The notes: generated from the sequence alone by a model not told the origin. A stretch of 39,072 nucleotides of DNA from an uncultured Geobacteraceae bacterium (GCA_903875605.1 CAIQWT010000005.1:1-39072), one strand, 5' to 3'; shown: positions 16,176 through 24,485, numbered from the stretch's first letter. Made by a program: numbers and translations.

Positions 16176-16352
16176 TTATTTGCTGGGCTTTTGGGGATTC
16201 AAGGAATCGTACAGTACTATCTGATCTGCGATAGAAAGTCTCCGTCGGCAGACGCCTTTTTGATTCAGACAGATTCGGCAACGGTCATCCGAGCACCATT
16301 GACAGCAGATACAGTCTGGGCATGGGTGTTTTTTGGGTGAATCATCTGACAT
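16176..16352 (-). CDS. 58-residue Cys-rich mini-protein
   Basis: A short frame I found by reading the minus strand. It starts MSDDSPKKHPCPDCICC and continues QWCSDDRCRICLNQKGVC, giving eight cysteines within residues 11-35 (positions 11, 14, 16, 17, 20, 25, 28, 35), then a charged tail ending PQKPSK. The spacing suggests a zinc or iron-sulfur site, but I cannot name a family. There is no signal peptide. Its ATG shares the final A of the deacetylase stop codon (TAATG), so translation is probably coupled to that gene. It has no separate Shine-Dalgarno. Reality is supported by the non-random Cys pattern and the overlap. Confidence 0.7.
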   Translation of the reverse strand: MSDDSPKKHPCPDCICCQWCSDDRCRICLNQKGVCRRRLSIADQIVLYDSLNPQKPSK

Positions 16353-17164
16353 TAATACACAACTTTTCGCTTTACAGCATTCCCTTCTAATAGTTGCACA
16401 AAGGCCTTACCACTGTCGGCATTGACCAACAGATAACGCGGAAGTTTCAGTACCGAATCTGATTCAGTCGCATGGCGGCGTTCAATTGTAAAAGTGGCCC
16501 CATAACCTGCTTCTGTCGCTTTGCTAATCAAGTAATCATCAAATATTCCAAAAGGCCAGGCAAGCATATCTACTTTTTGTCCCAACTCGGATTCAAGCCT
16601 TGATTTAGATTTTTTCAACTGCGTGATTACTAGAGCATCAAGAGCCGGCTTGCTAAGTTTTTTACGCTCCTTCTTAAAGTTTGGGTGCCAGTAAGTATGA
16701 GACTGAACTTCAAAAAGCCCGCTTTTAGTAAGCTCTCTCATCTGCTCCCAGGTCATGGCATATTTTGCGTTTGAGATAGCTGATGGATAGGCAAATATTG
16801 TCACCGGAAATCGGTATTTTTTTATGATCGGCTGCATGTCACTATATACTGACTTATGTGCATCATCCTCAACAATCACAACAGACTTCGGCCCAGGGGC
16901 AGGAGCCTTGCCTCGATAATGATCGACTAATTGCCGCAGCGGAATTACTTTATAACCGTTATCATGCAGATATTTCATCTGCGCCTCGAAAACCGGAGTT
17001 GTGATCGTCATGCCATCTGCGACTGTCGCCCCAAACCGGTGGTACAACAATATAGGGGTTTGGAATGATTCGGCTTCTGCAGACAACGGCATTAGAAGAG
17101 GAAGAGCTAATAAAAACAGACTGGCAATAAAACTGTACATAAACAAAAACCTTCCTTTATTCAT
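16352..17164 (-). CDS. Secreted polysaccharide deacetylase (NodB homology)
   Basis: A carbohydrate esterase 4-type protein expected to remove acetyl groups from a periplasmic glycan. From the ATG at 17164 a signal peptide reads MNKGRFLFMYSFIASLFLLA and ends near AEAES. A second possible start is ATG 17140, with GGAAGG upstream. Motif 1 is VVIVEDDAHKS (Asp100/101), an unusual form of the normal TFDDG: the two aspartates remain but Phe is Glu and Gly is Ala. Motif 2 is SHTYWH (His156, His160). LAWPFGIFDD is motif 3. Its ATG overlaps the stop of the universal stress gene (TGATG), and its own stop overlaps the Cys-rich gene. Confidence 0.87.
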   Translation of the reverse strand: MNKGRFLFMYSFIASLFLLALPLLMPLSAEAESFQTPILLYHRFGATVADGMTITTPVFEAQMKYLHDNGYKVIPLRQLVDHYRGKAPAPGPKSVVIVEDDAHKSVYSDMQPIIKKYRFPVTIFAYPSAISNAKYAMTWEQMRELTKSGLFEVQSHTYWHPNFKKERKKLSKPALDALVITQLKKSKSRLESELGQKVDMLAWPFGIFDDYLISKATEAGYGATFTIERRHATESDSVLKLPRYLLVNADSGKAFVQLLEGNAVKRKVVY

Positions 17165-17616
17165 CATCTTACAATAAAAACCGAACAACCGGCATTACTG
17201 GCAACTTTATGGGAGACACTCCCTTTTATTCTTCGCTGGATAAATCCTTTCCCGGAACTACCAATGACAATTACATCAATTTCTTCGCGTTTGGCCAGAG
17301 TAATGATTTTATCCACCGGGTCACCATATTCAACAATCATCTCCAATGGGATATCATGTTCAGCAGCACATTTTTCTACGACATAAAATATACGCTCGCG
17401 CAATTCATTCCATTTTTTTGATTCTGTCATTGGTGCGGTAGGAACAAAATCGGTGTAGGTGGACGTTGGTGAGTTAGGCAAAACTAGCAACGCATATATA
17501 CGGCTTTTAAATTGGCTCTGATTACCTGCTGCAAGTCTTACAGCCTCTTCAGCCGCCTTATCTGACTGTGGAGAACCATCAATTGCCACAAGTATTTTTT
17601 TGCGCAAGTTCAACAT
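17164..17616 (-). CDS. Universal stress protein (UspA family)
   Basis: A single-domain 150-residue cytoplasmic USP. The ATP-binding pattern G-x2-G-x9-G-S is complete in GSSGKGFIQRRIKGS, with the opening KILVAIDGSPQSDKAAEEA also typical, so this is the nucleotide-binding class. The ATG has AAGAGGG upstream. It leads a coupled set: the deacetylase start codon overlaps its stop. The USP may therefore set the expression level of two envelope or metal-related genes. The physiological trigger is not visible in the sequence. Confidence 0.9.
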   Translation of the reverse strand: MLNLRKKILVAIDGSPQSDKAAEEAVRLAAGNQSQFKSRIYALLVLPNSPTSTYTDFVPTAPMTESKKWNELRERIFYVVEKCAAEHDIPLEMIVEYGDPVDKIITLAKREEIDVIVIGSSGKGFIQRRIKGSVSHKVASNAGCSVFIVR

Positions 17617-17702
17617 AGCACCCTCTTAGGTGTTTTATAAACGAACTATCAAGGAGAAGTAAAAGCGAATCATTATGCATATAGTAAAGCAATTTTTCTA
17701 CC

Positions 17703-17731
17703 TTGACAATTGTAAAACAATATTCTAACAT
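17703..17731 (+). promoter_or_regulatory. Sigma-70 promoter of the IclR-family gene
   Basis: TTGACA (17703-17708), a 17-base spacer and TAACAT (17726-17731). The spacer contains ATTGT-AAA-ACAAT (17709-17721), a perfect inverted repeat. It points towards the regulator gene starting at 17845, leaving a leader of about 105 bases. Confidence 0.6.
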
Positions 17732-17745
17732 TTCAGATAAATGTT
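17727..17745. repeat. Inverted repeat over the -10/start region, candidate operator
   Basis: AACATTT (17727-17733), five bases, AAATGTT (17739-17745): a perfect 7-bp inverted repeat overlapping the -10 box and likely transcription start of the IclR-type gene. The position suits repression, possibly autoregulation as is common for IclR proteins. Confidence 0.4.
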
Positions 17746-17844
17746 GCAAAAGTTAGCTATTTGGAATATTTTTGAATTAATGATTAGATTTTGATACGTT
17801 GCGTTTGTTTTTTATTACTCCTAAATCAATTAAAGGACTATCTC

Positions 17845-18627
17845 ATGGCAAAAAAAGAAAAATCAGAATACCTAATCCAGGCCGTATCTCATGCACTTGA
17901 CCTTCTGGAACAGTTTCACGGTGAAGTTGATGAGCTAGGAGTAACTGAATTGAGTAAACGCCTAAAACTCCACAAGAACAATGTATTCAGGCTTCTTGCA
18001 ACACTTGAATCACGAAACTACATTGAGCAGAACAAAGTAACGGAAAACTACCGTCTTGGACTTAAAACACTTGAACTGGGACAAACATTTATAAAACAGA
18101 TGGGCTTGCTCAGACAATCAAAACCGGTACTTGAAGCTTTAGTGGCAAGCTGCAATGAAACAACCTATGTATCAATACTGAAAGACTTCAATATTGTCTA
18201 CCTTGATGTTGTCGAAACAGCCTTGACCGTACGAGTTGTTCCGCGTGTCGGCTCTAGACTACCGGCCTACTGTACTGCTGCCGGCAAAGTCCAGGTAGCC
18301 TACATGAGCGATGAAGAGCTTGAATCCTACCTACCCTCCAAAGAGTTGAAAAGTTATACCCCTAACACCATAACTGACCGGGATACGCTGAAAAAACAGT
18401 TGAAATTGATTACTGAGCAGGGCTATGCATTTGACAATGAAGAACTGGATACCGGTGTAAAGTGTGTCAGTGCGCCAATACGCGATTACACCCGTCGAAT
18501 TATTGGAGCAGTCAGCATCTCCGGACCATCTATGCGCTTTTCTGATGAGCGTATCAAAAGTGAACTGATTCCCTTGGTACTTAAAGCGGGGGACGAAATA
18601 TCAGCTAAACTTGGCTTTCAGAAATAA
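17845..18627 (+). CDS. IclR-family transcriptional regulator
   Basis: DNA-binding regulator, 260 aa. The N-terminal winged helix is in residues about 9-75 (VSHALDLLEQFHGEVDELGVTELSKRLKLHKNNVFRLLATLESRNYIEQ). The C-terminal ligand-binding domain has VPRVGSRLPAYCTAAGKVQVAY, the YAFDNEELDTGVKCVSAPI signature and AVSISGPSMRF. The frame is open from 17791, but ATG 17845 has AAGGA and begins the expected lysine-rich tip. The gene is divergent from the USP operon, with two inverted repeats in its promoter, and ends in a strong terminator. The ligand and targets are unknown; the divergent USP operon is a natural candidate. Confidence 0.9.
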   Translation: MAKKEKSEYLIQAVSHALDLLEQFHGEVDELGVTELSKRLKLHKNNVFRLLATLESRNYIEQNKVTENYRLGLKTLELGQTFIKQMGLLRQSKPVLEALVASCNETTYVSILKDFNIVYLDVVETALTVRVVPRVGSRLPAYCTAAGKVQVAYMSDEELESYLPSKELKSYTPNTITDRDTLKKQLKLITEQGYAFDNEELDTGVKCVSAPIRDYTRRIIGAVSISGPSMRFSDERIKSELIPLVLKAGDEISAKLGFQK

Positions 18628-18649
18628 CTTTTTTAATAAAAAGATCATC

Positions 18650-18678
18650 AAGGCGGCCAATGAGCCGCCTTTTTTTTA
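18650..18678 (+). terminator. Intrinsic terminator after the IclR-type gene
   Basis: AAGGCGGC (18650-18657), loop CAATGA, GCCGCCTT (18664-18671) running into a tract of nine T. Classic Rho-independent form. Confidence 0.9.
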
Positions 18679-18738
18679 CTGTACGAAGGAGCAAGTCTAC
18701 AGGGTGACACATCCGGCTAATTCATTAAGGAGACATTT

Positions 18739-18927
18739 GTGCCGATCTACAAGGTCATAGAAATTGCGACCGTTACCGAAGAGGCTATAGAAGAGATACT
18801 CAACAAGTGGACTTGTAATGGCTGGAATTTTGATGGCTTACAGTTTGCCATGCGTGAATCCAGCAAGCGACCGTCTATGGCTTTTGCCCTTTTTACCAGG
18901 GATGCTTCTTGTGGAGAGGAAAAATAA
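18739..18927 (+). CDS. Small DUF4177-like protein
   Basis: A 62-residue protein that starts with GTG, AAGGAG just upstream. The opening MPIYKVIEIATVTEEAIEEILNKW followed by CNGWNFDGLQF resembles the DUF4177 pattern (YKVIE ... LN..G..GWE), whose function is unknown. Its stop codon overlaps the polA start (TAATG), so the two are transcribed together and polA translation may depend on it. There is no membrane or signal segment. Confidence 0.7.
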   Translation: MPIYKVIEIATVTEEAIEEILNKWTCNGWNFDGLQFAMRESSKRPSMAFALFTRDASCGEEK

Positions 18928-21740
18928 TGTCGTCCAAAAACACACTATATCTGGTAGATGGCTCCTCTTATATATATCGCGCCTATTTTGCAATAAGACA
19001 TTTATCCTCGCCCAGCGGTCATCCCACTAACGCTATTTACGGCTTTATTCAGATGCTACTCAAACTGCTGAAGGATTATAGTCCACATCATGTTGCCGTT
19101 GTGTTCGATGCCGGACGAACCACGTTCCGAACAGAGATGTATCCCGCTTACAAGGCCAACCGCGCCGCTATGCCGGATGATCTGCGCGTACAGATGGAAC
19201 CTATTCGCGAGGTGGTACGCGCATTCAATATACCTTCACTGGAACTGCAAGGCTATGAGGCTGACGATATTATCGGAGCCATTGCCGGACGCTTTGCCAG
19301 TCAAGGCGGAAAAGTAGTGGTAGTTACCGGGGACAAGGATTTGATGCAGATTGTGACGGATCGTGTCACTCTGCTGGACACTATGAAGGGTAAAGAGTCC
19401 GGGATAGCTGAAGTAGTAGAGCGCTTCGGCGTCGGCCCGGAACTGGTTATTGATATTTTGGGGTTAGCGGGAGATTCTTCTGACAATATCCCGGGCGTGC
19501 CTGGCATTGGAGAGAAGACTGCGGCAAAACTGATTCTTGAATTTGGTTCCCTTGATCAGCTGTTGGCAAGGGCTGACGAAGTTAAAGGAAAAAATGGTGA
19601 AAAACTCCGTGAATTCAGCCAACAGGCACTGCTTTCCCGAAAACTGGCGACAATTGAGTGCAATGTCCCGCTAGAAGTTGACATGGAAACACTGACGACA
19701 CGTGAACCTGACCAGGAGACTCTGAACGAATTCTTCATAAAATACGGATTCAGTTCACTGATAAGAGAAATTAAGAACAGCCAAAAAGACCTGGCACCTT
19801 CGTCAACCCTTTCATCAGACCAGTATTATACCGTTGCCACTGAAACAGCGCTTGAAACGCTCGCAGTGGCGCTAGAGCAGGCAGGTGAATTTGCATTTGA
19901 TCTGGAAACCACCAGTCTCGACCCGCGTCTTGCAGAAATTGTGGGAATATCGTTTTCATACCAGGATCATGTAGCCTATTATATACCGGTTGGTCATGTA
20001 TCAATGCAATATAACGCTACACTCTCCTCCACACCTGAAAGAAAGATAATTGTCGCAGATACTCGACAAACCGACTTCGACTTCGCACAACCGGCGCAGA
20101 CTCTGCAGAATAATTTTAAAGAGACTGCCGCAGGTCAACTTCCCCTGTCGATCGTTCTCGATCGACTTCGGCCTCTGCTGGAGAACTCTTCTCTACGGAA
20201 AGTCGGTCAGAACATTAAGTTTGACATGCAGGTGTTGACAACTAACGGCATCCGTCTCTCCGGCATCTGGTTTGACACTATGCTGGCCTCTTATCTTATT
20301 AACCCTTCTCTCCGCGGGCACGGACTGGACGCTCTGGCGCTTGAACATCTGGATCACCGCATGATCAGTTACGGTGATGTAACCGGCAACGGAAAGAGCC
20401 AAAAGAATTTTGCAGAAGTGGAAATTGAGTCTGCTTCGCGCTACGCCGCAGAAGATGCAGACGCCACCTGGCTGTTACGGCAAAAGTTCGAACCATTACT
20501 TGCCATCGACAATGCAGAAGGGCTGTTTCACACAGTTGAAATGCCACTGGTATCAATTTTGGCAGCCATGGAAAACCATGGCGTTCTTCTTGATTGCACA
20601 TTACTAAAAGGGCTCTCTGTTGACTTTTATGGACGTATGGGGGCACTGGAGGAACGGGTATTTTCTCTTGCGGGTGAGCGGATTAACCTTAATTCTCCGA
20701 AGCAGTTGGGTGAAGTACTTTTTGAACGTATGGGTTTAAAAACCGGCAAAAAAACCAAGGGCAAGACCGGTTGGTCAACCGACAATGAAGTACTAAGTGA
20801 ACTGGCAGATGAGCATGAGATTGCACGTTTAATTTTGGATTACAGGTCTGTAGCAAAACTTAAATCAACCTATACTGACGCCCTGCCGCGACTCGTAAAC
20901 TCACGTACCGGAAGGGTTCATACATCATACAACCAGACTGTCACCAGTACAGGCAGACTCTCCTCTTCCGATCCGAACCTGCAGAATATCCCTATCCGCA
21001 GCGAAGAAGGACGTCGCATTCGCCACGCCTTTATCGCCCCTCCTGGGCATTTAATTATTTCAGCCGACTACTCTCAGATTGAACTACGCGTCCTGGCGCA
21101 TCTTTCCGGTGACAAGGTATTCTGTCATGCTTTTGCCAATGATGAAGATATCCATACCCGTACCGCAGCAGAGGTATTCGGACTGTTCCCTGAGATGGTT
21201 ACCCCCGAAATGCGACGTCAGGCAAAAACCATCAACTTCGGTATTATCTATGGCCAGGGGGCTTTTTCTCTTGCAAAGCAGCTCGGCATTGCCCGTAAGA
21301 CCGCCGATGATTTTATTGCTGCCTATCGCGATCGTCACAGCGGCGCCATGGCCTACCTGGACTCATGCATCCGCCAGGCAGAAGAATTCGGCTTTGTTAC
21401 TACGATACTTGGTCGACGTCTACCTATTCCCGACATTCACAGCTCAAATGGCAATGTATTGGCCTTTGCCCGCCGTAACGCCATAAACTATCCTATCCAG
21501 GGTTCAGCAGCAGATATCATTAAGGCTGCCATGATCCGGGTTGATAGCAGGATACAGAATGAGCAACTTTATAGCCGCCTTATTATGCAGGTACACGACG
21601 AACTGGTGTTCGAAGTACCGGAAGATGAATTGCTGAAGCTGGAGCAACTGGTGGAGGAGGAGATGGGGCGCGCAGTTTCATCAAGAGTCCCACTCAAAGT
21701 GGATATCAGCTACGGAGCAAATTGGAGTGAGGCACATTAG
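18927..21740 (+). CDS. polA: DNA polymerase I
   Basis: Repair and Okazaki-fragment polymerase, 937 aa from ATG 18927 (GAGAGG ahead; an in-frame start at 18909 is less likely). Three domains: 5'-flap nuclease (about 1-290: YLVDGSSYIYRAY, GYEADDIIG, TGDKDLMQ, GDSSDNIPGVPGIG); 3'-5' exonuclease with intact DLETTSLDP, GQNIKFDMQ and YAAEDADATW; polymerase with motif A DYSQIELRVLAHLSGD, motif B RRQAKTINFGIIYGQG and motif C QVHDELVFEVPE. All catalytic residues are present. Between YYIPVGH and LPLSIVLDRLRPLLEN lies an extra stretch of about 47 residues (358-404) that E. coli-type enzymes lack. Confidence 0.97.
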   Translation: MSSKNTLYLVDGSSYIYRAYFAIRHLSSPSGHPTNAIYGFIQMLLKLLKDYSPHHVAVVFDAGRTTFRTEMYPAYKANRAAMPDDLRVQMEPIREVVRAFNIPSLELQGYEADDIIGAIAGRFASQGGKVVVVTGDKDLMQIVTDRVTLLDTMKGKESGIAEVVERFGVGPELVIDILGLAGDSSDNIPGVPGIGEKTAAKLILEFGSLDQLLARADEVKGKNGEKLREFSQQALLSRKLATIECNVPLEVDMETLTTREPDQETLNEFFIKYGFSSLIREIKNSQKDLAPSSTLSSDQYYTVATETALETLAVALEQAGEFAFDLETTSLDPRLAEIVGISFSYQDHVAYYIPVGHVSMQYNATLSSTPERKIIVADTRQTDFDFAQPAQTLQNNFKETAAGQLPLSIVLDRLRPLLENSSLRKVGQNIKFDMQVLTTNGIRLSGIWFDTMLASYLINPSLRGHGLDALALEHLDHRMISYGDVTGNGKSQKNFAEVEIESASRYAAEDADATWLLRQKFEPLLAIDNAEGLFHTVEMPLVSILAAMENHGVLLDCTLLKGLSVDFYGRMGALEERVFSLAGERINLNSPKQLGEVLFERMGLKTGKKTKGKTGWSTDNEVLSELADEHEIARLILDYRSVAKLKSTYTDALPRLVNSRTGRVHTSYNQTVTSTGRLSSSDPNLQNIPIRSEEGRRIRHAFIAPPGHLIISADYSQIELRVLAHLSGDKVFCHAFANDEDIHTRTAAEVFGLFPEMVTPEMRRQAKTINFGIIYGQGAFSLAKQLGIARKTADDFIAAYRDRHSGAMAYLDSCIRQAEEFGFVTTILGRRLPIPDIHSSNGNVLAFARRNAINYPIQGSAADIIKAAMIRVDSRIQNEQLYSRLIMQVHDELVFEVPEDELLKLEQLVEEEMGRAVSSRVPLKVDISYGANWSEAH

Positions 21741-21775
21741 GTTATCAGTAATTCAGAGCCGCCATTATCGGGAAG

Positions 21776-22126
21776 TTATTCAACTGCAACAGCCCGTCTT
21801 CTGCGTCTATTTTTTTGTTTACGCAGTTTTTCGATCCTCTTCATCTCCGGAGTAATTATGCCAGAGGCCGCTTCGATTCGCTCAAGCAACTCACGGCGAG
21901 CCAAAAATCGGTTTACTGACTGGCTACGCTCCCGCATGCATGTGACATGTATTCCGGTAGGTATATGCTTCAACTGAACACAGCTTGACGTCTTATTAAC
22001 ATGTTGGCCGCCATTTCCGGACGAGCGGACGAACCGCTCCTCAAAATCTTCTTCTCTAACCCCCACCTCAGCCATCTTTTGCTGGAGGCCACGGTTCTTT
22101 TCTTCACTTACGGCAAATCCTGTCAT
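21776..22126 (-). CDS. GGQ-domain release-factor-like protein, probable ribosome rescue
   Basis: A short release-factor homologue with only the catalytic domain: [25 protein letters not shown] contains the GGQ loop that triggers peptidyl-tRNA hydrolysis, followed by [14 protein letters not shown]. It ends in a basic tail [17 protein letters not shown]. There is no stop-codon-recognition domain, as in ArfB and mitochondrial MTRFR-type factors, so stop-independent rescue of stalled ribosomes is likely. I prefer the ATG at 22126; one at 22141 is the alternative. It converges on polA with 35 bases between. Confidence 0.85.
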   Translation of the reverse strand: MTGFAVSEEKNRGLQQKMAEVGVREEDFEERFVRSSGNGGQHVNKTSSCVQLKHIPTGIHVTCMRERSQSVNRFLARRELLERIEAASGIITPEMKRIEKLRKQKNRRRRRAVAVE

Positions 22127-22235
22127 GCTGAAAGACCCCATTTATGAATATTTCTGTTGAGGAGCACGTGTATCAAACAAGTTGTAGAGTTGACTGTTTT
22201 TCAGCCCTTTCCACCATAATGTATTTTTGTACTTT

Positions 22236-22256
22236 ATTCCACTGACAAGGTGGAAT
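22236..22256. repeat. Inverted repeat between divergent rescue-factor and plsC genes
   Basis: ATTCCAC (22236-22242), seven bases, GTGGAAT (22250-22256): a perfect 7-bp inverted repeat in the shared 200-base upstream region of two divergent genes. It may be an operator. No T run follows. Confidence 0.3.
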
Positions 22257-22328
22257 GTTGCCTGTAGCTCTCCGCTATGCTATAAGCGCTGCTAAGTTAC
22301 AAGAACGCACCAGCTTCAAAGGAGTATT

Positions 22329-22982
22329 GTGAGCGCGCCTTTTCTACAACGCTGTTGGGTTACTTTTTCAATTTACGTCATTGGATTCTATGCATCTCTT
22401 GTAAATAGATTTGTTATCAAGGGAAGTGAACATATTCCACATTGCGGCCCTGTCCTGATTGCTTCAAATCACATATCCGCATTTGACACCATATTTCTCC
22501 CCTGGGCTGTTATCAAGTCTAACCCGCTGCAGATGCTCTGGGCACCTGCTAAAGAAGAACTGTTTGACAAAATCATCCTACGCCTGATTTATACTTCATG
22601 GGGAGCATTTCCGGTCAGACGCAAGCGGGACGTCAGGGCTGGTCGTTTACTGAATGACCTGCTGATTGACCAGAAAGTGATGCTTTTCCCTGAAGGCACG
22701 AGACATAAAGATGGAAAATTGGGACCAGGAAACCGGGGCGTCGGCAAAATCATCTATGATACCCGTCCAGCAGTTATTCCAACTGCGTTAATAGGCTTAA
22801 ACGGCTGGAAGTTTCCCCGACTCCGACAGGACGCTACCGTTATTTTTGGAGCGGCACTCGACTTCAGTGATCTGTTCCAATTGGAAGACCGTAAAGAGAC
22901 TCATCTGCTGATAGTTGATCGGGTCATGCTGGCAATTGCAGCTTTATTAACCTTGGAAGGGGCAGATTGTGGCAGAAGCTGA
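22329..22982 (+). CDS. plsC: 1-acyl-sn-glycerol-3-phosphate acyltransferase-like protein
   Basis: Membrane-associated acyltransferase expected to convert lysophosphatidate to phosphatidate in phospholipid synthesis. Block I NHISAFD (NHx4D, Asn47-Asp53), block [15 protein letters not shown] (120-131), and block [14 protein letters not shown] are all present. A hydrophobic N-terminal segment ([15 protein letters not shown]) anchors it. GTG start with AAAGGAG upstream. 217 aa, short but normal for bacterial PlsC. Its 3' end overlaps rnhA by 14 bases, so the two form an operon. Substrate preference cannot be read from the sequence. Confidence 0.88.
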   Translation: MSAPFLQRCWVTFSIYVIGFYASLVNRFVIKGSEHIPHCGPVLIASNHISAFDTIFLPWAVIKSNPLQMLWAPAKEELFDKIILRLIYTSWGAFPVRRKRDVRAGRLLNDLLIDQKVMLFPEGTRHKDGKLGPGNRGVGKIIYDTRPAVIPTALIGLNGWKFPRLRQDATVIFGAALDFSDLFQLEDRKETHLLIVDRVMLAIAALLTLEGADCGRS

Positions 22983-23412
22983 TGAGCAGATTGTAGAAGT
23001 TTTTTGTGATGGCGCTTGCAGTGGTAATCCTGGACCTGGCGGGTACGGTGCAATTCTACGCTACGGTGGCCGAATAAAAGAGTTGAAAGGCGGTGCCAAA
23101 GATACGACCAATAATCGTATGGAAATGACTGCCGCTATTGAAGCTCTTCGCCAATTAACGCGCCCCTGTAGGGTTATAATTACCACGGATTCACAATATC
23201 TGGTTAAGGGTATGACAGAATGGATAGCAGGATGGCAACGAAAGGGATGGCGCAACAGCAAAAAGGAACCGGTCGTAAATAGAGATCTATGGGAACTGCT
23301 GCTTACCCTTACACAATCACATTCTGTTCAGTGGAAATGGGTTAAAGGGCATGATGGACATATTGAAAATGAGCGTTGCGATCAACTGGCACGAGAAGGG
23401 ATTCCAGCCTGA
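22969..23412 (+). CDS. rnhA: Ribonuclease HI
   Basis: Cuts the RNA strand of RNA-DNA hybrids in the cytoplasm. All catalytic acids are present: Asp14 (CDGAC), Glu52 (MEMTAA), Asp74 ([10 protein letters not shown]) and Asp138 (ERCDQLA), with His128 in KGHDGH. The handle region [18 protein letters not shown] is the E. coli-type basic protrusion. 147 aa. It starts with GTG inside the end of plsC, preceded by GGAAGGGG within the plsC coding sequence. Confidence 0.96.
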   Translation: MAEADEQIVEVFCDGACSGNPGPGGYGAILRYGGRIKELKGGAKDTTNNRMEMTAAIEALRQLTRPCRVIITTDSQYLVKGMTEWIAGWQRKGWRNSKKEPVVNRDLWELLLTLTQSHSVQWKWVKGHDGHIENERCDQLAREGIPA

Positions 23413-23437
23413 TTAGTCAATAAACAGGCTTCAAAGT

Positions 23438-23935
23438 TTATTTTTTGGATACCGGCACTACGCCAATCAGACTGAACCCATATTTGGGATGTGTAACAGC
23501 ATGAGTATTCGGAAATTTGGAGAAGAGCCATCCCTGAAAAACGGATGAACCGTTTTCGTTGATACTAACCTTTGCACCCGGATTTACAAGTTCATTTGAT
23601 GAAGTTGTAATAGTTGTCCCTTCCATGGTAAATGCGGGTAGAAAAGCCTCCACTGTGATAGTGAGAGTTGAAACTGGAATTGTGAATGGAGTACCGACCG
23701 GGACGACATAAATATTTTCCGTCCCTCGGGTTTTATCTATGACAGCAATCTTGACAGCCTTCCAGCGTCGCGCGACCTCAGGTGGGACAATTACTGTTTT
23801 CTCTTTTACCGTCCGGTGAGACGTGCTTGGCTTAAGTTTATCGTGAGGTTTTTCGATTTGTTCCTGACAAGAAGTCAGGACAGATGCCGAAAAAAAGATT
23901 GCAATTGGGAATTGTGATTTACGAACAGAAATCAA
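23438..23935 (-). CDS. DUF2155 family lipoprotein
   Basis: Secreted protein with a short signal peptide ending in lipobox LTSC (Cys23), so probably membrane-anchored. A linker precedes the DUF2155-type domain: VKIAVIDKTRGTENIYVVPVGTPF, LTITVEAFLP and the hallmark VFQGWLFSKFPNTHAVTHPKYGFSLIGV. The family function is unknown. The start is probably TTG at 23935; the Shine-Dalgarno is weak, which leaves the first residues uncertain. It converges on rnhA with 25 bases between. Confidence 0.75.
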   Translation of the reverse strand: MISVRKSQFPIAIFFSASVLTSCQEQIEKPHDKLKPSTSHRTVKEKTVIVPPEVARRWKAVKIAVIDKTRGTENIYVVPVGTPFTIPVSTLTITVEAFLPAFTMEGTTITTSSNELVNPGAKVSINENGSSVFQGWLFSKFPNTHAVTHPKYGFSLIGVVPVSKK

Positions 23936-23957
23936 ATGAGGTATCCGTTAAAAAATG

Positions 23958-24050
23958 TGGCGGAGAGAGAGGGATTCGAACCCTCGATACCGGTTTCCCA
24001 GTATACTCGCTTAGCAGGCGAGCGCCTTCGACCTACTCGGCCATCTCTCC
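23958..24050 (-). tRNA. tRNA-Ser (anticodon GCU)
   Basis: On the minus strand GGAGAGA begins the acceptor stem and TCTCTCC closes it, with discriminator G and an encoded CCA. The T arm contains GGTTCGAATCC and the anticodon loop reads CTGCTAA (anticodon GCU, serine AGC/AGU codons). The long variable arm (TATACTGGGAAACCGGTATC) confirms the serine class. 93 bases. Confidence 0.97.
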
Positions 24051-24152
24051 GTGTGTGTAGAAAATCTTCAGTAACGGCGGGATAAGATACCTACCATGCT
24101 CAACAAAATAAATCAAGCTCAAAGAGAGCCGGGCATAAAATCAGGTAGCCCA

Positions 24153-24485
24153 TTAGTTCGCCATTCGCTCCCAACGATCGACCATCTTCTGCTTGTGAAG
24201 TGAATTTTCACACTCGACCTCATTGATAATAACCGCAGACTCTTCTGAGCTCAGGCCGACACTAGGACGAACACCCATCCAATGAGAATTAGCCTCCGTA
24301 GGACTATCAAGCGGGTAAGGAATCGGCGGGCCAGGCTTGAATTTATCATTCAAAAAAAGAGCAGCTTCGTACTGCCCATTATGCAAAACCAAAAAAACTT
24401 CCGCAAAATGACCACTCTGAAGCCTCTTGACGACTACAGACTTGATCACCTTCATCCCGCGAGGAACATCAATTAGTTCAGCCAT
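24153..24485 (-). CDS. Small conserved-looking protein in the mglBA operon
   Basis: Not recognised. It is a 110-residue soluble protein: a basic start (MKVIKSVVVKRLQSGHFAEVFLV), strand-rich middle (YEAALFLNDKF), a Pro-rich loop (KPGPPIPYPLDSPTE) and an acidic helical end (SSEESAVIINEVECEN). No signal or membrane segment. It starts 22 bases after mglA on the same strand, so it is probably co-transcribed with the GTPase. A role alongside MglA is suggested by position only. Confidence 0.65.
   Translation of the reverse strand: MAELIDVPRGMKVIKSVVVKRLQSGHFAEVFLVLHNGQYEAALFLNDKFKPGPPIPYPLDSPTEANSHWMGVRPSVGLSSEESAVIINEVECENSLHKQKMVDRWERMAN

Noticed and set aside
18909..18926. Earlier polA start six codons upstream
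   Set aside because: GAGAGG sits inside this extension at the right distance for the ATG at 18927, which starts the expected N-terminus.
24115..24129. Small hairpin after the mglBA operon as a terminator
   Set aside because: Only four pairs (GCTC/GAGC), and the downstream T content is mixed.
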